From positions 1-32,785 of the IMG/VR virus record IMGVR_UViG_3300025151_000161: a stretch of 32,785 nucleotides of DNA; one strand, 5' to 3'. Source of the DNA: a virus. Shown piece after piece: positions 18,162-27,696 of this stretch; the first letter of the stretch is position 1, and every line of letters starts with the position of its first letter. The notes beneath the pieces were generated by a model. That model saw nothing but the letters and a program-made list of their open reading frames with translations. It did not search any database and was not told the DNA's origin. A program made the translations under genes and the position numbers.

Positions 18162-19154
18162 TTATGATGCGTTTACGTCTGCAACGACACCATGTGCTTT
18201 TTGCGAAGTAACTTGAAGTCCGTACTCGCAGCTTATTAGGCGGCGCTCTGACAGACCAGTTTTCGCTAATGGTTCTTGCTTCGCTGTTTGTAGATAAGCA
18301 ACTTCCGCATAGTTTGGATCAAGAACAAATACGTCTGGTGTATAGTCTACACTTGACACTGTGCGGACACGCATATGACGCGATGGCACTATCTGTAACT
18401 CGCCAAAATCAGAAATGTACACATCAATAGCAGCATTTAGCTTGCTATCTTCTGCTTCCTTGTAACGTGTTGCGTTACCAGTGAATGTAGACATTTTTTG
18501 CTTTTGAGCTGATCCACAAAGTACAACAGTTGGCTGTGCACCTGCATCCCAACAAGAAGCAATTACTGTTTTAAGCAATGCTTCTGTTAAAGCACGTAGT
18601 GTACCGTCTGTTGCTGCTGCGTTGACAAACCCAGCCTCACCTGTTCCTGACGTAGTACCATTAGCACCACCAGAACCACGCGAAACGTTTGAAGTTAAGT
18701 AAGCTGGCAAACCTGCTGTTTGTCTAGCAGTACCAGATGCACCTGCGCTGGCGGCTACGTTCGCCAATAACATGGCTTCCATATCCCGCTTTAACTCGCT
18801 TAGTTTGTAAGCAACTTGCTTTGCAACCGTTTGTGCATTTGCTACACCATTAACAGCTTGGTTAGTAGATGATACTTCTACAACTTTAGCTGAAATCTGT
18901 GTGTAACCACCTTTACGAACAGCATTAGTTGGCGCTGTATTAGACAACCCCACATCGCCCTCAATTTGGCGGTTTGCGGTAGTTGCTGCCAAGTCAACTT
19001 CACTCCATTCAAAGTAGGTATTATCGACATTACGAGAACCGATAGTGCTCATAAAAATAGTTTCAGTAGGGCTTATTGAGGCCATAGCTTCAGATAAATC
19101 TTCCCGAATTGTCGTGACGTCATACGTCTCGTTTGTATTTGCTGTAACAGCCAT
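18162..19154 (-). CDS. Major capsid protein (SU10-type, HK97 fold)
   Basis: The 330-residue protein forms the head shell. It matches the SU10-like (DUF5309-type) capsid family: TTIREDLSEAMASISPTETI (residues 14-33), an E-loop-like region with YTQISAKVVEVSSTNQAVNG, ELKRDMEAMLLAN, then TVVLCGSAQKQKMSTF, a D-rich beta part (IDVYISDFGELQIVPSRHMR) and VFVLDPNYAEVAYLQ. The scaffold and portal genes lie directly upstream, in the expected order. AAAGGA lies 8 bases before the ATG. The following hairpin and the central position fit high expression. Confidence 0.92.
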   Translation of the reverse strand: MAVTANTNETYDVTTIREDLSEAMASISPTETIFMSTIGSRNVDNTYFEWSEVDLAATTANRQIEGDVGLSNTAPTNAVRKGGYTQISAKVVEVSSTNQAVNGVANAQTVAKQVAYKLSELKRDMEAMLLANVAASAGASGTARQTAGLPAYLTSNVSRGSGGANGTTSGTGEAGFVNAAATDGTLRALTEALLKTVIASCWDAGAQPTVVLCGSAQKQKMSTFTGNATRYKEAEDSKLNAAIDVYISDFGELQIVPSRHMRVRTVSSVDYTPDVFVLDPNYAEVAYLQTAKQEPLAKTGLSERRLISCEYGLQVTSQKAHGVVADVNAS

Positions 19155-19169
19155 TTTTTAGTCCTTTCG

Positions 19170-20156
19170 CTAAGACAATAAATAATCAGCGACACTATTA
19201 ATATCGCCTTTTTGCTTCATCCTAGAACGTGCTTGTTGTTGTTTTTTCGCTGAAACATTTTCACTACGCTTTGCGCCTGGCTTAACCATTGGACGAGCGC
19301 CCTTTGATTTTTCAACAACTTTGTCTTTGTTTGCCATTAGCTTACGATAGGCAACCGCATCACGCATAATTTTGAACTCCCAACCATGAGTAAGTTTGCC
19401 AACAATTTCCTCAGGTACTCCGTAAAAAGACGTAACCGTTTCTGTAATATCTGTTAAAAGCTTCTTGCTTTTCTCAGGGTCATTCAGCTCAGGTATTTCT
19501 TTTCGTAAAGCTTCGGCTTGTTGAGCAATATATAACTCTTCGGCTTGTTGTTCTTGCGCAATTTGCTGTTGACGCAAATGATCTGCTTCGTCTTGAAACT
19601 TCTCAAATTCGGCAACTTGCTCACGGTATTGTTCCATTTTTTCCAAATAACCAAGAGGGTCACTATTTTGTAGTTCCTTTGGCGGTTTTTGTGGCATTTG
19701 TGGAACATCGCCATTGTTAAATTGTTCAAATTTTTGCAACAACTGTTCACGTTCTTGTTTAATAGAAATAGCCATTTGCTCTAACTCTTTTCGCGCTTGA
19801 GCGTTTTGTTCCATTCCTTTTTGGATATAATCTTGTCCAGCGCGGCTTCGCTTTAGCTCCCCAAGGGTTGCCTTCTTCATTACACCATCAGCTTTATATT
19901 CAATTTCGATGTCATCAGAAAGTTCCAAGGGAGCGGCTTCGCCGCCTTCAAATTCATCCTCATCTATAGTTTCTTCGTCACTGCTATAGTCAGTGTCATC
20001 CTCACTCTCAGCAACCTCTACTTCTGCCTCAGGTTCAACGTCTTGACTTGCCTCAACAGGTGTTTCAGTTTCCTCGTTCGAATTTTCGTTTTTAGGTGTT
20101 TCCATCACCATTTCTGTAACAGCGTCAATGCTGCCCTTTGTAGGTTCAGTTGCCAT
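19170..20156 (-). CDS. Scaffold-like capsid assembly protein
   Basis: The 328-residue protein has a long acidic and disordered N-terminus (about residues 20-85, many Glu and Asp), then IEIEYKADGVMKKATLGELK (84-103) and a coiled-coil section rich in Gln and Glu (about 120-215), with a basic C-terminal part (KGARPMVKPGAKRSENVSAK). This is the normal design of phage scaffolds, which shape the prohead and then leave; the basic end would bind the capsid protein. It lies directly between portal and capsid genes. No protease domain is seen. Confidence 0.82.
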   Translation of the reverse strand: MATEPTKGSIDAVTEMVMETPKNENSNEETETPVEASQDVEPEAEVEVAESEDDTDYSSDEETIDEDEFEGGEAAPLELSDDIEIEYKADGVMKKATLGELKRSRAGQDYIQKGMEQNAQARKELEQMAISIKQEREQLLQKFEQFNNGDVPQMPQKPPKELQNSDPLGYLEKMEQYREQVAEFEKFQDEADHLRQQQIAQEQQAEELYIAQQAEALRKEIPELNDPEKSKKLLTDITETVTSFYGVPEEIVGKLTHGWEFKIMRDAVAYRKLMANKDKVVEKSKGARPMVKPGAKRSENVSAKKQQQARSRMKQKGDINSVADYLLS

Positions 20157-20394
20157 GCAGTGCCGTTCCTTTCTTTTCTATGAGCTTTTCTGCATTAATA
20201 TCTGCTTGCAGAATATACTCTATTTCATTTAATGCTCGCAAAATGGCGTGTGCGTCCTCACGTTTCTCCACCTCACTCGCGCTGCTACTTGCGAAAACCT
20301 CTAACTGACGCTCTCGCAAATCCTTTAAAATGCTTTGGAAAATTTCATTGTTTTGTAAAGATTTAGCTCTTGAAGCCCTAACCTTGTAATCCAT
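20146..20394 (-). CDS. Small helical protein between portal and scaffold
   Basis: The 82-residue protein is helical and charged (VRASRAKSLQNNEIFQSILK, then REDAHAILRALNEIEYILQA). The segment QSILKDLRERQLEVF is a pattern seen in small proteins encoded between portal and scaffold genes in several phages. It overlaps the portal gene by 17 bases and the scaffold gene by 11, so all three are co-translated. It could be a portal or scaffold cofactor; function is unknown. Confidence 0.68.
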   Translation of the reverse strand: MDYKVRASRAKSLQNNEIFQSILKDLRERQLEVFASSSASEVEKREDAHAILRALNEIEYILQADINAEKLIEKKGTALHGN

Positions 20395-22522
20395 TTCCCA
20401 TACCCATCATTTGTTCATTATGTGGCCTAGCTGCATCTTGTTCTGCTTTGATAGTCGCAGTGTCAACAGCCGTTCCATATTTGCCTAAAATCTCTGCTAC
20501 TTTTACAGCTAAATCTTGCACCATTTCATCACGTTTTACATCGTCTTTCATTGCTAATTCGTGCATTTTGAATTGTTGTTCTGCTTGTGCCTTTTGTGCG
20601 TCCAATTGCAGTTTAGCCATATCAACTTGCATTTTACCTTGTGTTTTCATTTGCTCTGCCGCCAAAAATGCTTGGTTAGGATCACTTGCTGGTATTCCAC
20701 CTTCTTGCTGTTGTGCTGCCATTTGTGCTTCTTGTTGCTTTTGAGCTATAAGTTGTTGTTCGCTTTCTGGCGTAACTGGCAAATAATAACGCTCTGCATT
20801 TTTTAAACCTACACTACTTAACATATCCGCTAATGTATTACGAACATTGGTCATCGTAACTAAACCATTGTTAGGTCCATATTGTTGCCAAACGCTCATT
20901 TGCATTTGTAGAGTTTCGCGCAGAACAGCAGCCTTTTCGTTTTCTCGTCCAGTACCAACACCAACATTAACAATCATATCCATGTCAGCGTTCCACGCTC
21001 TTGGATCAACAGAAACAAACTGATTGTTTAAACGTATTATTTCTTCTTTATCAGAGTTTTTTATAATGCAATTTGCAATAAGTTTAAACAACCTACGCAT
21101 TCCACCCTCTGCTAAATTTCTCGCCATGACTTCTGCTTGCCCTGCTGCTCCTTCCAATGTTGCAGCTACTGCGGTTGCTGTTGCAGATTGTAATACATCA
21201 GGATCAAGCCCTTGTGCTGCTTTGGAAACGCCTGTTTTATTATCTACTAGCAAATCAAAATATTGCAGCGCAGGGAGTGTAGAACCAGCAGTAAAAGGTA
21301 TAACCTGTTCACGTATTGCGTTTGGCTGTTTTACTCTGACAATGCGCCCTATTTCATTGTTAAGCAAATCATCTACTGAAACTTGCCCATCGACTATTTC
21401 TAACCCAGGATTATTTGTAAGAGCAACATTGTCTAAAACACCACGCAACATTGCCGTTGCAGCGTCTTGGTCATCCATTATTAAATCAACTAAACTACGC
21501 CCAAAAAAAGCGTGAGGCTCTGGATCAACCTCAAAAACAGCAAATGGAACTTCATCTGCTAATTCATAAGAAAGCATCTTATAGCCAGAACCTGCTAAAA
21601 TAAATTGATACAATTGAGGTATACCAGTGCCTTCTGCATCAACCTTCATGTACGCCTCTGTTACAACTATCTTCCTTGAAGTTGGATCAACACTTTCATC
21701 TTCATCTTCATCAACAGCATAACCACGTCTTTCAAACTCTGCTTCTTCTTCAATAGTTGAATTTGTACCACTTAATCCTTGCAATTCATCTTCATTGTAA
21801 CCCATCGCTAACAAGTCACCTATTGTCATATCAGTGCTATGACCAATCACAAAAAAATCATCAACACTACGGGCATTTCTATTTACAAAGAATTCTTCTG
21901 GCGGCACAGAGGTAATCAGAATATCTCCATCAGGAAATGTTTTGCTTAGTTTAACATCATATATAGGTGTTTCTATTTCCACACCCATTTCATCTATACT
22001 CATTTGTTGAGTAATAGTTTGTTCTAAGACCTCTACATCGTCATCATCAAGTACAAGTGTATATTCTTCCTCTGACAAACCTGTAAGTGTGTATATTTCG
22101 TTTTCTGTGCGATCTTCATACATTACTTTTGCAATGCCACATTTTTTTACCATTGCATCTTGGAAAACATCATTAAGCATACGATAACCATTGTTCTGCA
22201 TAAATTTATAATTTGCATACTTGGTCATTTGCTCTGCAACTTGCACATCTTCTGGCGTTCTTGGAACAAATTCTACTGGGTTTTCTGTGCTTAAAAACAC
22301 ACGTTGAATAGACGGTTTTATGCCACGAACAACATCACGACATTTTGTAGCAACCACTTTAGATCTGCCTTGCTCAAACCCAATATCAACTTCACCGTCA
22401 AAATATCTTTGCGCTTTAAGCCTTGGTGTAGATATTTCGCTTTCTATAAAATCTCTAGCGTCACGGACTGCCTTTTGAATAATCCCCTCTATTGTATCTT
22501 TGTCTATAGGTTCTATGCGCAT
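20378..22522 (-). CDS. Portal protein
   Basis: The 714-residue protein forms the dodecameric ring through which DNA enters and leaves the head. The N-terminal wing shows STPRLKAQRYFDGEVD and VSIRP-like VVRGIKPSIQRVFLSTENPV (residues 63-82); the core has MLNDVFQDAMVKKCGIAKVM and FFVIGHSTDMTIGDLLAMG; the clip and stem follow. The C-terminal ~150 residues are helical and Gln-rich, a barrel-like extension as in P22-type large portals. Size and context (upstream of scaffold and capsid) support the call. AGGG lies 7 bases before the ATG. Confidence 0.93.
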   Translation of the reverse strand: MRIEPIDKDTIEGIIQKAVRDARDFIESEISTPRLKAQRYFDGEVDIGFEQGRSKVVATKCRDVVRGIKPSIQRVFLSTENPVEFVPRTPEDVQVAEQMTKYANYKFMQNNGYRMLNDVFQDAMVKKCGIAKVMYEDRTENEIYTLTGLSEEEYTLVLDDDDVEVLEQTITQQMSIDEMGVEIETPIYDVKLSKTFPDGDILITSVPPEEFFVNRNARSVDDFFVIGHSTDMTIGDLLAMGYNEDELQGLSGTNSTIEEEAEFERRGYAVDEDEDESVDPTSRKIVVTEAYMKVDAEGTGIPQLYQFILAGSGYKMLSYELADEVPFAVFEVDPEPHAFFGRSLVDLIMDDQDAATAMLRGVLDNVALTNNPGLEIVDGQVSVDDLLNNEIGRIVRVKQPNAIREQVIPFTAGSTLPALQYFDLLVDNKTGVSKAAQGLDPDVLQSATATAVAATLEGAAGQAEVMARNLAEGGMRRLFKLIANCIIKNSDKEEIIRLNNQFVSVDPRAWNADMDMIVNVGVGTGRENEKAAVLRETLQMQMSVWQQYGPNNGLVTMTNVRNTLADMLSSVGLKNAERYYLPVTPESEQQLIAQKQQEAQMAAQQQEGGIPASDPNQAFLAAEQMKTQGKMQVDMAKLQLDAQKAQAEQQFKMHELAMKDDVKRDEMVQDLAVKVAEILGKYGTAVDTATIKAEQDAARPHNEQMMGMGNGLQG

Positions 22523-22531
22523 TTTATTTCC

Positions 22532-24802
22532 CTACTGTAGCAATTCTTGTGCTTGTGGTTGCAATGCACCACGAGCCATTAATGAAAATGCACCTGCAAT
22601 TTCGTTTACTAACAAATCATTTTCCGCTTGCGTTATTATTTGCCCTGTTTGGGCTTTGTCCATTATTTGTATTATTTGTCGCGCTTGTGGGCCTTTTGTT
22701 TCTGTTAAAGCTCTTGCAATATCTGCAAATATTTTCTGTCGTTTTTCAAAACTGTATTGATCAGTCCGTCCTGTAATTGCCTTTACCGCTTCTTTTGCGG
22801 AATTAATAGGTTCACCTCTTAAAAACTGCCCTAACACACCTTCGCTTGTCAAATCTTCTATATCTCTTTGAATTGCTTGCCTTTGCGCTGTTTTACTATT
22901 TAAAGCCGTAGCTGAACGAACCTTTGCGGTTTGTGCAACTTTATCAATTTCAGCAAGTAATTGCTCTGCTTCATCCCCCATAATTCTAATAATTTTCTTA
23001 CGCGCTGCATCTGAACTTGTAAGACGATAGAACGCATCCAATTGACGCGCAGCCAATTCTTGATCCGATGGCACACCTTTTACATTTTCAAGGACTGTGC
23101 GAATATGTTGCCGCATACCTAACTTTGCGGCTTCAATTTGTGCTAGTGAAGGCTCTACACCTAATTCTTCTAAAACATCACCAATTTCTGTTTGGGGCTT
23201 TAGAGCTTCACGACCCAGCTTAAATGCGTTCTGTTCAGCTATTTTTTCACCACCAAGCATAACTGCATCATCATACAAACGAGCGCCTGTTTTGGGATCA
23301 ATAACAGCTTGACCAATAGCATTACGCAAATCACGCGCCAAACCACCATAAAGCAATGTTTCATCTGTTGCCTGTCCTAGTGGCCCTCTAGCATTTTCAG
23401 CCAAGCTGTTAAGGCTGCGTTTGATGTAATCTAGCTGAATGACGTTTGGCAATTCACTAAAGGAAACCTCACCATCCTCACCAACAGTAGCTTTAATTTG
23501 TTGGTTTTTTTTGCCTACAGCCCTCATCATCGCATTAGCTTTTTTAATAGCCTGATCCATAATGCTAGGGTCAACACGATCTAAAACGGTTTCAATATTC
23601 ATGCCCACCTGAGAAGCATAATCAATAGGTTGTGCATACGCCGCATCATAAGCCTTTGTTCTTGCTGATGCAGTTTTTGCAGAAATCATATCTGCCGCTT
23701 GTGACGGAGTCAAAATATCTGCGCCAAGTGTTGCATCTAGTTTTTTAGATAAATCGGTTGTAACTGCTTCTGCACGCTCTTTTAAGGCACGTTCTACTAA
23801 CTGTCCTTGACCACCTGTCGCGGCACTTGCATCTAATAATGCTTGCGCAGCTGGGCCTGCATCGGCAAGCATACCAACGTCACCAGCGCGTTCAAGATTT
23901 AGAATAGCCGTATCTATATCCCCACCAGCATCAAAAGCACTTTTTATAACTTCGGCTGCTTGATTACTTATTCTTAAAGCACCTGCAATCATTGGAATAT
24001 CAGAACGTCTAATGATATTTGCAATATTACGCCCACCAGCGGCTACTAAAGGTGTTGCTGTTCCTAAAACAGTACCTGCTAATCCAGTTGTAATTGCACC
24101 AGTTGCTGCGCTTTTTTTGCGTTCCTCAGGCGTTGTACCTTCACCTGCACCAGAAATTGCTCCAGTTACAACACCACCTCCAGTTGAGACAATGCCACTT
24201 CTTAAAGTTGAACCCAATAATCCCGACTGTCGTGTGCCACCTAATAAATTAGCAAGTTGTGGAAATTTTTTAAGTATTGCGTATCCCTCTGTGAGACCCA
24301 CACCTAATTGGCTAAATAATGTCTCTACTGGCCTTTCACTTGCTTGCGCTTTTTGAATTGCCCTCAAAGCGTCTCCTGATTTGCCACCAACCACTGTATC
24401 AACAAATTCGTCTAACCAAGTACCACTTCCAAAACCTAATGCTTGTGAAGCTGCGACAATTGGGCCTGTGAAGCGACCAAACGGACTTTGTTCTTCTGCT
24501 TCTTGCAGTAAACCCTGCTGTACCATTGAAGTTGATAAGCTGCCTGCTGTTGCTCCTTCTTTAAATGCTGCAATTTTTTCGGGATCGCTAGTGCTATAGG
24601 AAGGTGACACAATTACTTCTCGCCCATCAGGATATTTAAGAAGTGCGCTTCCTTCCGCTTTATTACGCATTTCTACAATCGGTGTCGTAGCTAAATTTAT
24701 TTTTTCTGATTGATCTAAAGCATCCTTTTCGGATGTTGCAACGATCCTAACAATGTTACCTGTTTCCCCAATGCGCACATAATACGGTTTCCGCTCAGCC
24801 AT
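22532..24802 (-). CDS. Large internal virion / DNA-ejection protein
   Basis: The 756-residue protein is likely an internal head protein that leaves with the DNA to build a channel across the cell envelope. It has a soluble N-terminus (residues 1-70), then a long Gly/Ala/Thr-rich hydrophobic region (about 190-275, e.g. GVVTGAISGAGEGTTPEERK and ATPLVAAGG) able to insert in membranes, then a long charged helical part. This is the usual build of podovirus ejection proteins. It lies between the portal and two more Gln/Ala-rich virion proteins. No lytic transglycosylase motif is seen. Confidence 0.72.
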   Translation of the reverse strand: MAERKPYYVRIGETGNIVRIVATSEKDALDQSEKINLATTPIVEMRNKAEGSALLKYPDGREVIVSPSYSTSDPEKIAAFKEGATAGSLSTSMVQQGLLQEAEEQSPFGRFTGPIVAASQALGFGSGTWLDEFVDTVVGGKSGDALRAIQKAQASERPVETLFSQLGVGLTEGYAILKKFPQLANLLGGTRQSGLLGSTLRSGIVSTGGGVVTGAISGAGEGTTPEERKKSAATGAITTGLAGTVLGTATPLVAAGGRNIANIIRRSDIPMIAGALRISNQAAEVIKSAFDAGGDIDTAILNLERAGDVGMLADAGPAAQALLDASAATGGQGQLVERALKERAEAVTTDLSKKLDATLGADILTPSQAADMISAKTASARTKAYDAAYAQPIDYASQVGMNIETVLDRVDPSIMDQAIKKANAMMRAVGKKNQQIKATVGEDGEVSFSELPNVIQLDYIKRSLNSLAENARGPLGQATDETLLYGGLARDLRNAIGQAVIDPKTGARLYDDAVMLGGEKIAEQNAFKLGREALKPQTEIGDVLEELGVEPSLAQIEAAKLGMRQHIRTVLENVKGVPSDQELAARQLDAFYRLTSSDAARKKIIRIMGDEAEQLLAEIDKVAQTAKVRSATALNSKTAQRQAIQRDIEDLTSEGVLGQFLRGEPINSAKEAVKAITGRTDQYSFEKRQKIFADIARALTETKGPQARQIIQIMDKAQTGQIITQAENDLLVNEIAGAFSLMARGALQPQAQELLQ

Positions 24803-24805
24803 GCT

Positions 24806-25714
24806 TTAATCCACTATAGTGTTTTTATTTTCAGACGGTGGTGATGAAGCTTCGTCACCAATGATTTGTTGCTGTAATGCCTCTAACTGTTGATTTGCAT
24901 ATGCTGCACCTTGGCCTGCCGATGCTTCCATGAGCCTAATAGCCAATTCTCTATTTGCGCGTTTTTGCTGTATAATTGCTTCTGTGTCTCCAGGTTGTGG
25001 AAAATATTGTTTTTCTGCACTATCAAATTCACTAGCAGCAATTGCAGCACCTGACTCCCTCCGCAAAACCGCATTTACAAAGTTACGCTTTGCTTGGTCA
25101 TATGATTTATATTCTTCTGTTGTAAGATAATTACCCACCAACGGAATATTCTGTGCTATCCGTTGCGCAAAATCAGTACCTTCACGTTCAACCAAATTTA
25201 AAATGTTTTGTGCCTGTTGCATACGGCCACTATAAATTGTTGAAGTACCTTGACCCTCCGTTAGCTTAAGCATAGATGGGTCTATATTACTAATAGTTTC
25301 ATATTGCCCAGTAGTGGGATTAAACCTAGTCATAGTTGCCGTTGTTGGCGCTGAAAAAATAACTTTTCCTGTTCTTCTGTCAATTAAATTTTTGCCTACA
25401 ACTACAAAGTCTCCTGTTTGCGATTTTCTGTACGCTTCGTAAACTTGACCTGGTGGCATGCCTGACCGTATTGCTTCTGCAAACATTTCACCATCAGGCT
25501 GTGAAGCCAACCAATCGGCAGTGCGGTTACGCTGTTGTTGTTCTTGTTGTCTTACAATATCTCTACCAGCTTGCTCTGCAACACCTTGAAACAATCCTGA
25601 TCTATCCAAAGATGCCAATGTTTGCCTTGTTCTAGGATCACGTAAAAATCCCATTAAGCCCCTTGGCTGTCTTTGCATTTGCTGCATTTGCATTGCTGTT
25701 AGTTCTTCTGCCAT
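24806..25714 (-). CDS. Internal virion protein with conserved YDQAKRNF motif
   Basis: The 302-residue protein is Gln-rich and helical. Near residues 205-235 it has SYDQAKRNFVNAVLRRESGA followed by AIAASEFDSAEKQYFPQPGD, a conserved motif I recognise from virion proteins of many marine phages. Repeated QQ and EQQQRN segments lie near the N-terminus. It is likely part of the ejectosome or internal core together with its two neighbours; the motif's role is not known. Confidence 0.68.
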   Translation of the reverse strand: MAEELTAMQMQQMQRQPRGLMGFLRDPRTRQTLASLDRSGLFQGVAEQAGRDIVRQQEQQQRNRTADWLASQPDGEMFAEAIRSGMPPGQVYEAYRKSQTGDFVVVGKNLIDRRTGKVIFSAPTTATMTRFNPTTGQYETISNIDPSMLKLTEGQGTSTIYSGRMQQAQNILNLVEREGTDFAQRIAQNIPLVGNYLTTEEYKSYDQAKRNFVNAVLRRESGAAIAASEFDSAEKQYFPQPGDTEAIIQQKRANRELAIRLMEASAGQGAAYANQQLEALQQQIIGDEASSPPSENKNTIVD

Positions 25715-25730
25715 ATTTTACCCCAATATT

Positions 25731-26564
25731 TTATATAGGTAGCCCAGGTAATCCACTAAAGGCACTTAAAATACCAAATAAGCCAGGTGTGCCACCAGTT
25801 TGCTGACTTACCGTTGGTAAACCACCTAAAATACCAGTGCCTGTTTGTAGTGCCATTGGACCATACCCTAAATTTGCAGATGTTTGCGCACGAGCAGCAT
25901 CTAGTAATGCTTGCTGTTGTTGTCTTGCACGTTCTGCGGCTTGTTGTTGCATGCGAAGACCTTGCATACCTTGACCAAAAAGTTGACTTCCTAAACCAGT
26001 TAAACCTGCTGCTCCGCCTTGTTGTATTCCAGCGCCACGAAACTGACCGCCATATAAATCTGCTCTTGTTGCTTGTTCTCTTGCTGCCGCAGCTTCTTCA
26101 GCTTGACGATTGGCAATATCCGCAGCATATCTCTGACCAATATCAAACTGTGCGGCTTGTTGCGCTTGTTGAAATGCTTGTTGTCTTTGCTGTGCTGATA
26201 ATGCGGATGCTTGACGTAACGCCTCACCTGCCAGAACGCCTTCTTGTACTGCCTGCCGTGAACCACCAAAAGCCCCTGCACGTTGTGCTTGTGCTGCTAG
26301 ATTTTCTGACGCCAGTTGACGCTGTCTTTCAATGTCCGCCTGTCCTGTCTCAATAACTTGTTGAGTGTACGGAGACATATATTGACCATATTGAGTACCA
26401 GCAAGTTGCCCTGCTTGTATTGGCGCACCAGCAACACCGACTGCTTCATATGGTGTAGCTTGAAATTCACCTAACCGACCGTAAATATCACCAGCTTGAG
26501 TTTGATACCTTTGCGCTTGACCAAATACGCTAGGAGCTGGTTTTGCAACAGGACTAGCTATCAT
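25731..26564 (-). CDS. Gln/Ala-rich internal virion protein
   Basis: The 277-residue protein has a long Ala/Gln-rich helical centre (QLASENLAAQAQRAGAFGGS, then ALSAQQRQQAFQQAQQAAQF, about residues 83-145) and a Gly/Thr-rich end. The AFGGSRQAV motif is common in structural proteins of marine podoviruses, usually near ejection proteins. No enzymatic motif is seen. Its start overlaps the previous stop (ATGA). It is likely part of the internal core or ejection apparatus. Confidence 0.68.
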   Translation of the reverse strand: MIASPVAKPAPSVFGQAQRYQTQAGDIYGRLGEFQATPYEAVGVAGAPIQAGQLAGTQYGQYMSPYTQQVIETGQADIERQRQLASENLAAQAQRAGAFGGSRQAVQEGVLAGEALRQASALSAQQRQQAFQQAQQAAQFDIGQRYAADIANRQAEEAAAAREQATRADLYGGQFRGAGIQQGGAAGLTGLGSQLFGQGMQGLRMQQQAAERARQQQQALLDAARAQTSANLGYGPMALQTGTGILGGLPTVSQQTGGTPGLFGILSAFSGLPGLPI

Positions 26565-27280
26565 CTGCCACCTCCAAAAATTCTGCTAATAGTTGACCTA
26601 AAACCTCTACCACCACTTGGATCTGCTGACGTTCTGTTACCTCTAGCTACTGGCATTCTTGATCGCGTTACTGCACCAGAGGTTCTTGTTATTCTACTAC
26701 CATCAGACAAATTTCTAGCATTAACTCTGTTTGGCATTCGTGAAACAAGTTGCGAAACTAACCCACCAGTGCTTCTATTTGATGGGTCCATATTTCTGCG
26801 ATTTTGTCTTATTCGTTCTCTATTTCGTCTGCTTCGTCTGCGTCTGCGTCTGCGTCTTTCTCTTTCTTCCTCTTCCTGATCTACAATAGGCTCTGTTACC
26901 GTAGTACTGGCACCCATTGGCATGCCTGTTACTGGATCAATAAAAGGTTGCCTTAAATAGTCGTACTGCCCAGGGTATCTTTCAGCAAACGACTGTTCCA
27001 TACCAGTTTGAAAAGGCTGAGAAGTATATACATCCATACCACCAATGTTTGTTGTAGGCATACTTGGTGCTGCAACTTGACTTAAACCTAAAGTACCTAA
27101 TAGTTCATTTGTTCCACTATACATTGCTGGCTGATCCATCGCCATATATGTAGGTAAATTTACTGGCCCAGCCTGATACTGTCGCATCATTTGCTCAAGA
27201 AAATAGTCTCGTGCCTGTTGAATTCCTGGCTCTAATTGTCCTTGAGACGGCTTGCCAAATAAAAAATCCATTATTCCCAT
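26561..27280 (-). CDS. Virion-region protein with a polyarginine block
   Basis: From ATG 27280 the protein has 239 residues: a short start (MGIMDFLFGKPSQGQLEPG), a Pro/Met/Tyr-rich middle, and then an acidic-to-arginine switch (QEEEERERRRRRRRRSRRNR, near residue 140) with a Ser/Arg/Gly-rich tail ending in FGGGR. The basic half could bind DNA in the virion or line the ejection path. GGAG at about 7 bases decides ATG 27280 over 27301. It overlaps the next gene (ATGA). I do not recognise a family. Confidence 0.65.
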   Translation of the reverse strand: MGIMDFLFGKPSQGQLEPGIQQARDYFLEQMMRQYQAGPVNLPTYMAMDQPAMYSGTNELLGTLGLSQVAAPSMPTTNIGGMDVYTSQPFQTGMEQSFAERYPGQYDYLRQPFIDPVTGMPMGASTTVTEPIVDQEEEERERRRRRRRRSRRNRERIRQNRRNMDPSNRSTGGLVSQLVSRMPNRVNARNLSDGSRITRTSGAVTRSRMPVARGNRTSADPSGGRGFRSTISRIFGGGR

Positions 27281-27281
27281 T

Positions 27282-27347
27282 TTACTTCTCCAAAACCTCA
27301 TTTACCTTATAGCACAATTTATACATATTTACACCCCTTGACGCCAT
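27282..27347 (-). CDS. Possible 21-residue microprotein
   Basis: A short frame (MASRGVNMYKLCYKVNEVLEK) fills the only gap in this part of the operon. It starts 4 bases after the stop of the 114-residue gene and its stop is next to the following ATG. No clear Shine-Dalgarno is present. The GGAG that serves the downstream gene lies inside it. It may simply be leader sequence. Confidence 0.3.
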   Translation of the reverse strand: MASRGVNMYKLCYKVNEVLEK

Positions 27348-27351
27348 TTCG

Positions 27352-27696
27352 TTACCACGTACTCAATGCGACTCGTTTCCAGATAGCTGTCGACCCATCA
27401 TGTGAACCTGTGCAAATATATATATAATTTGTATCCCAAGCGATCATATTAGCAACATCTCCAGCAGAACCGACACTTGAAGCAGGCGCCGATTGTTGTG
27501 TTGCAACTTGTTTAAATGCGTTTGTAGAAGAAACAACAACATATTTATTTACTCTATCCCATAACAAAACACCATCTTCTGCGGCAGAGCTATACTGATC
27601 TTTTGCATCTAACTGATTTAACGCTTTGCCTAAATATCTGCGTATGTTTTCAGCCCATTGTTCTAAATTTTGCGTAAGAGGTGGTACTGCTCTCAT
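27352..27696 (-). CDS. Small tail/virion protein
   Basis: The 114-residue protein has a helical N-terminal part (LTQNLEQWAENIRRYLGKAL, residues 7-26) and a beta-rich C-terminal part with DGVLLWDRVNKYVVVSS and MIAWDTNYIYICTG. The NYIYICTG ... W-K-R-V ending is common in small phage tail and fibre proteins. It lies directly after the nozzle-like gene (ATGA overlap), so it may complete the tail. Exact role is unknown. Confidence 0.65.
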   Translation of the reverse strand: MRAVPPLTQNLEQWAENIRRYLGKALNQLDAKDQYSSAAEDGVLLWDRVNKYVVVSSTNAFKQVATQQSAPASSVGSAGDVANMIAWDTNYIYICTGSHDGSTAIWKRVALSTW

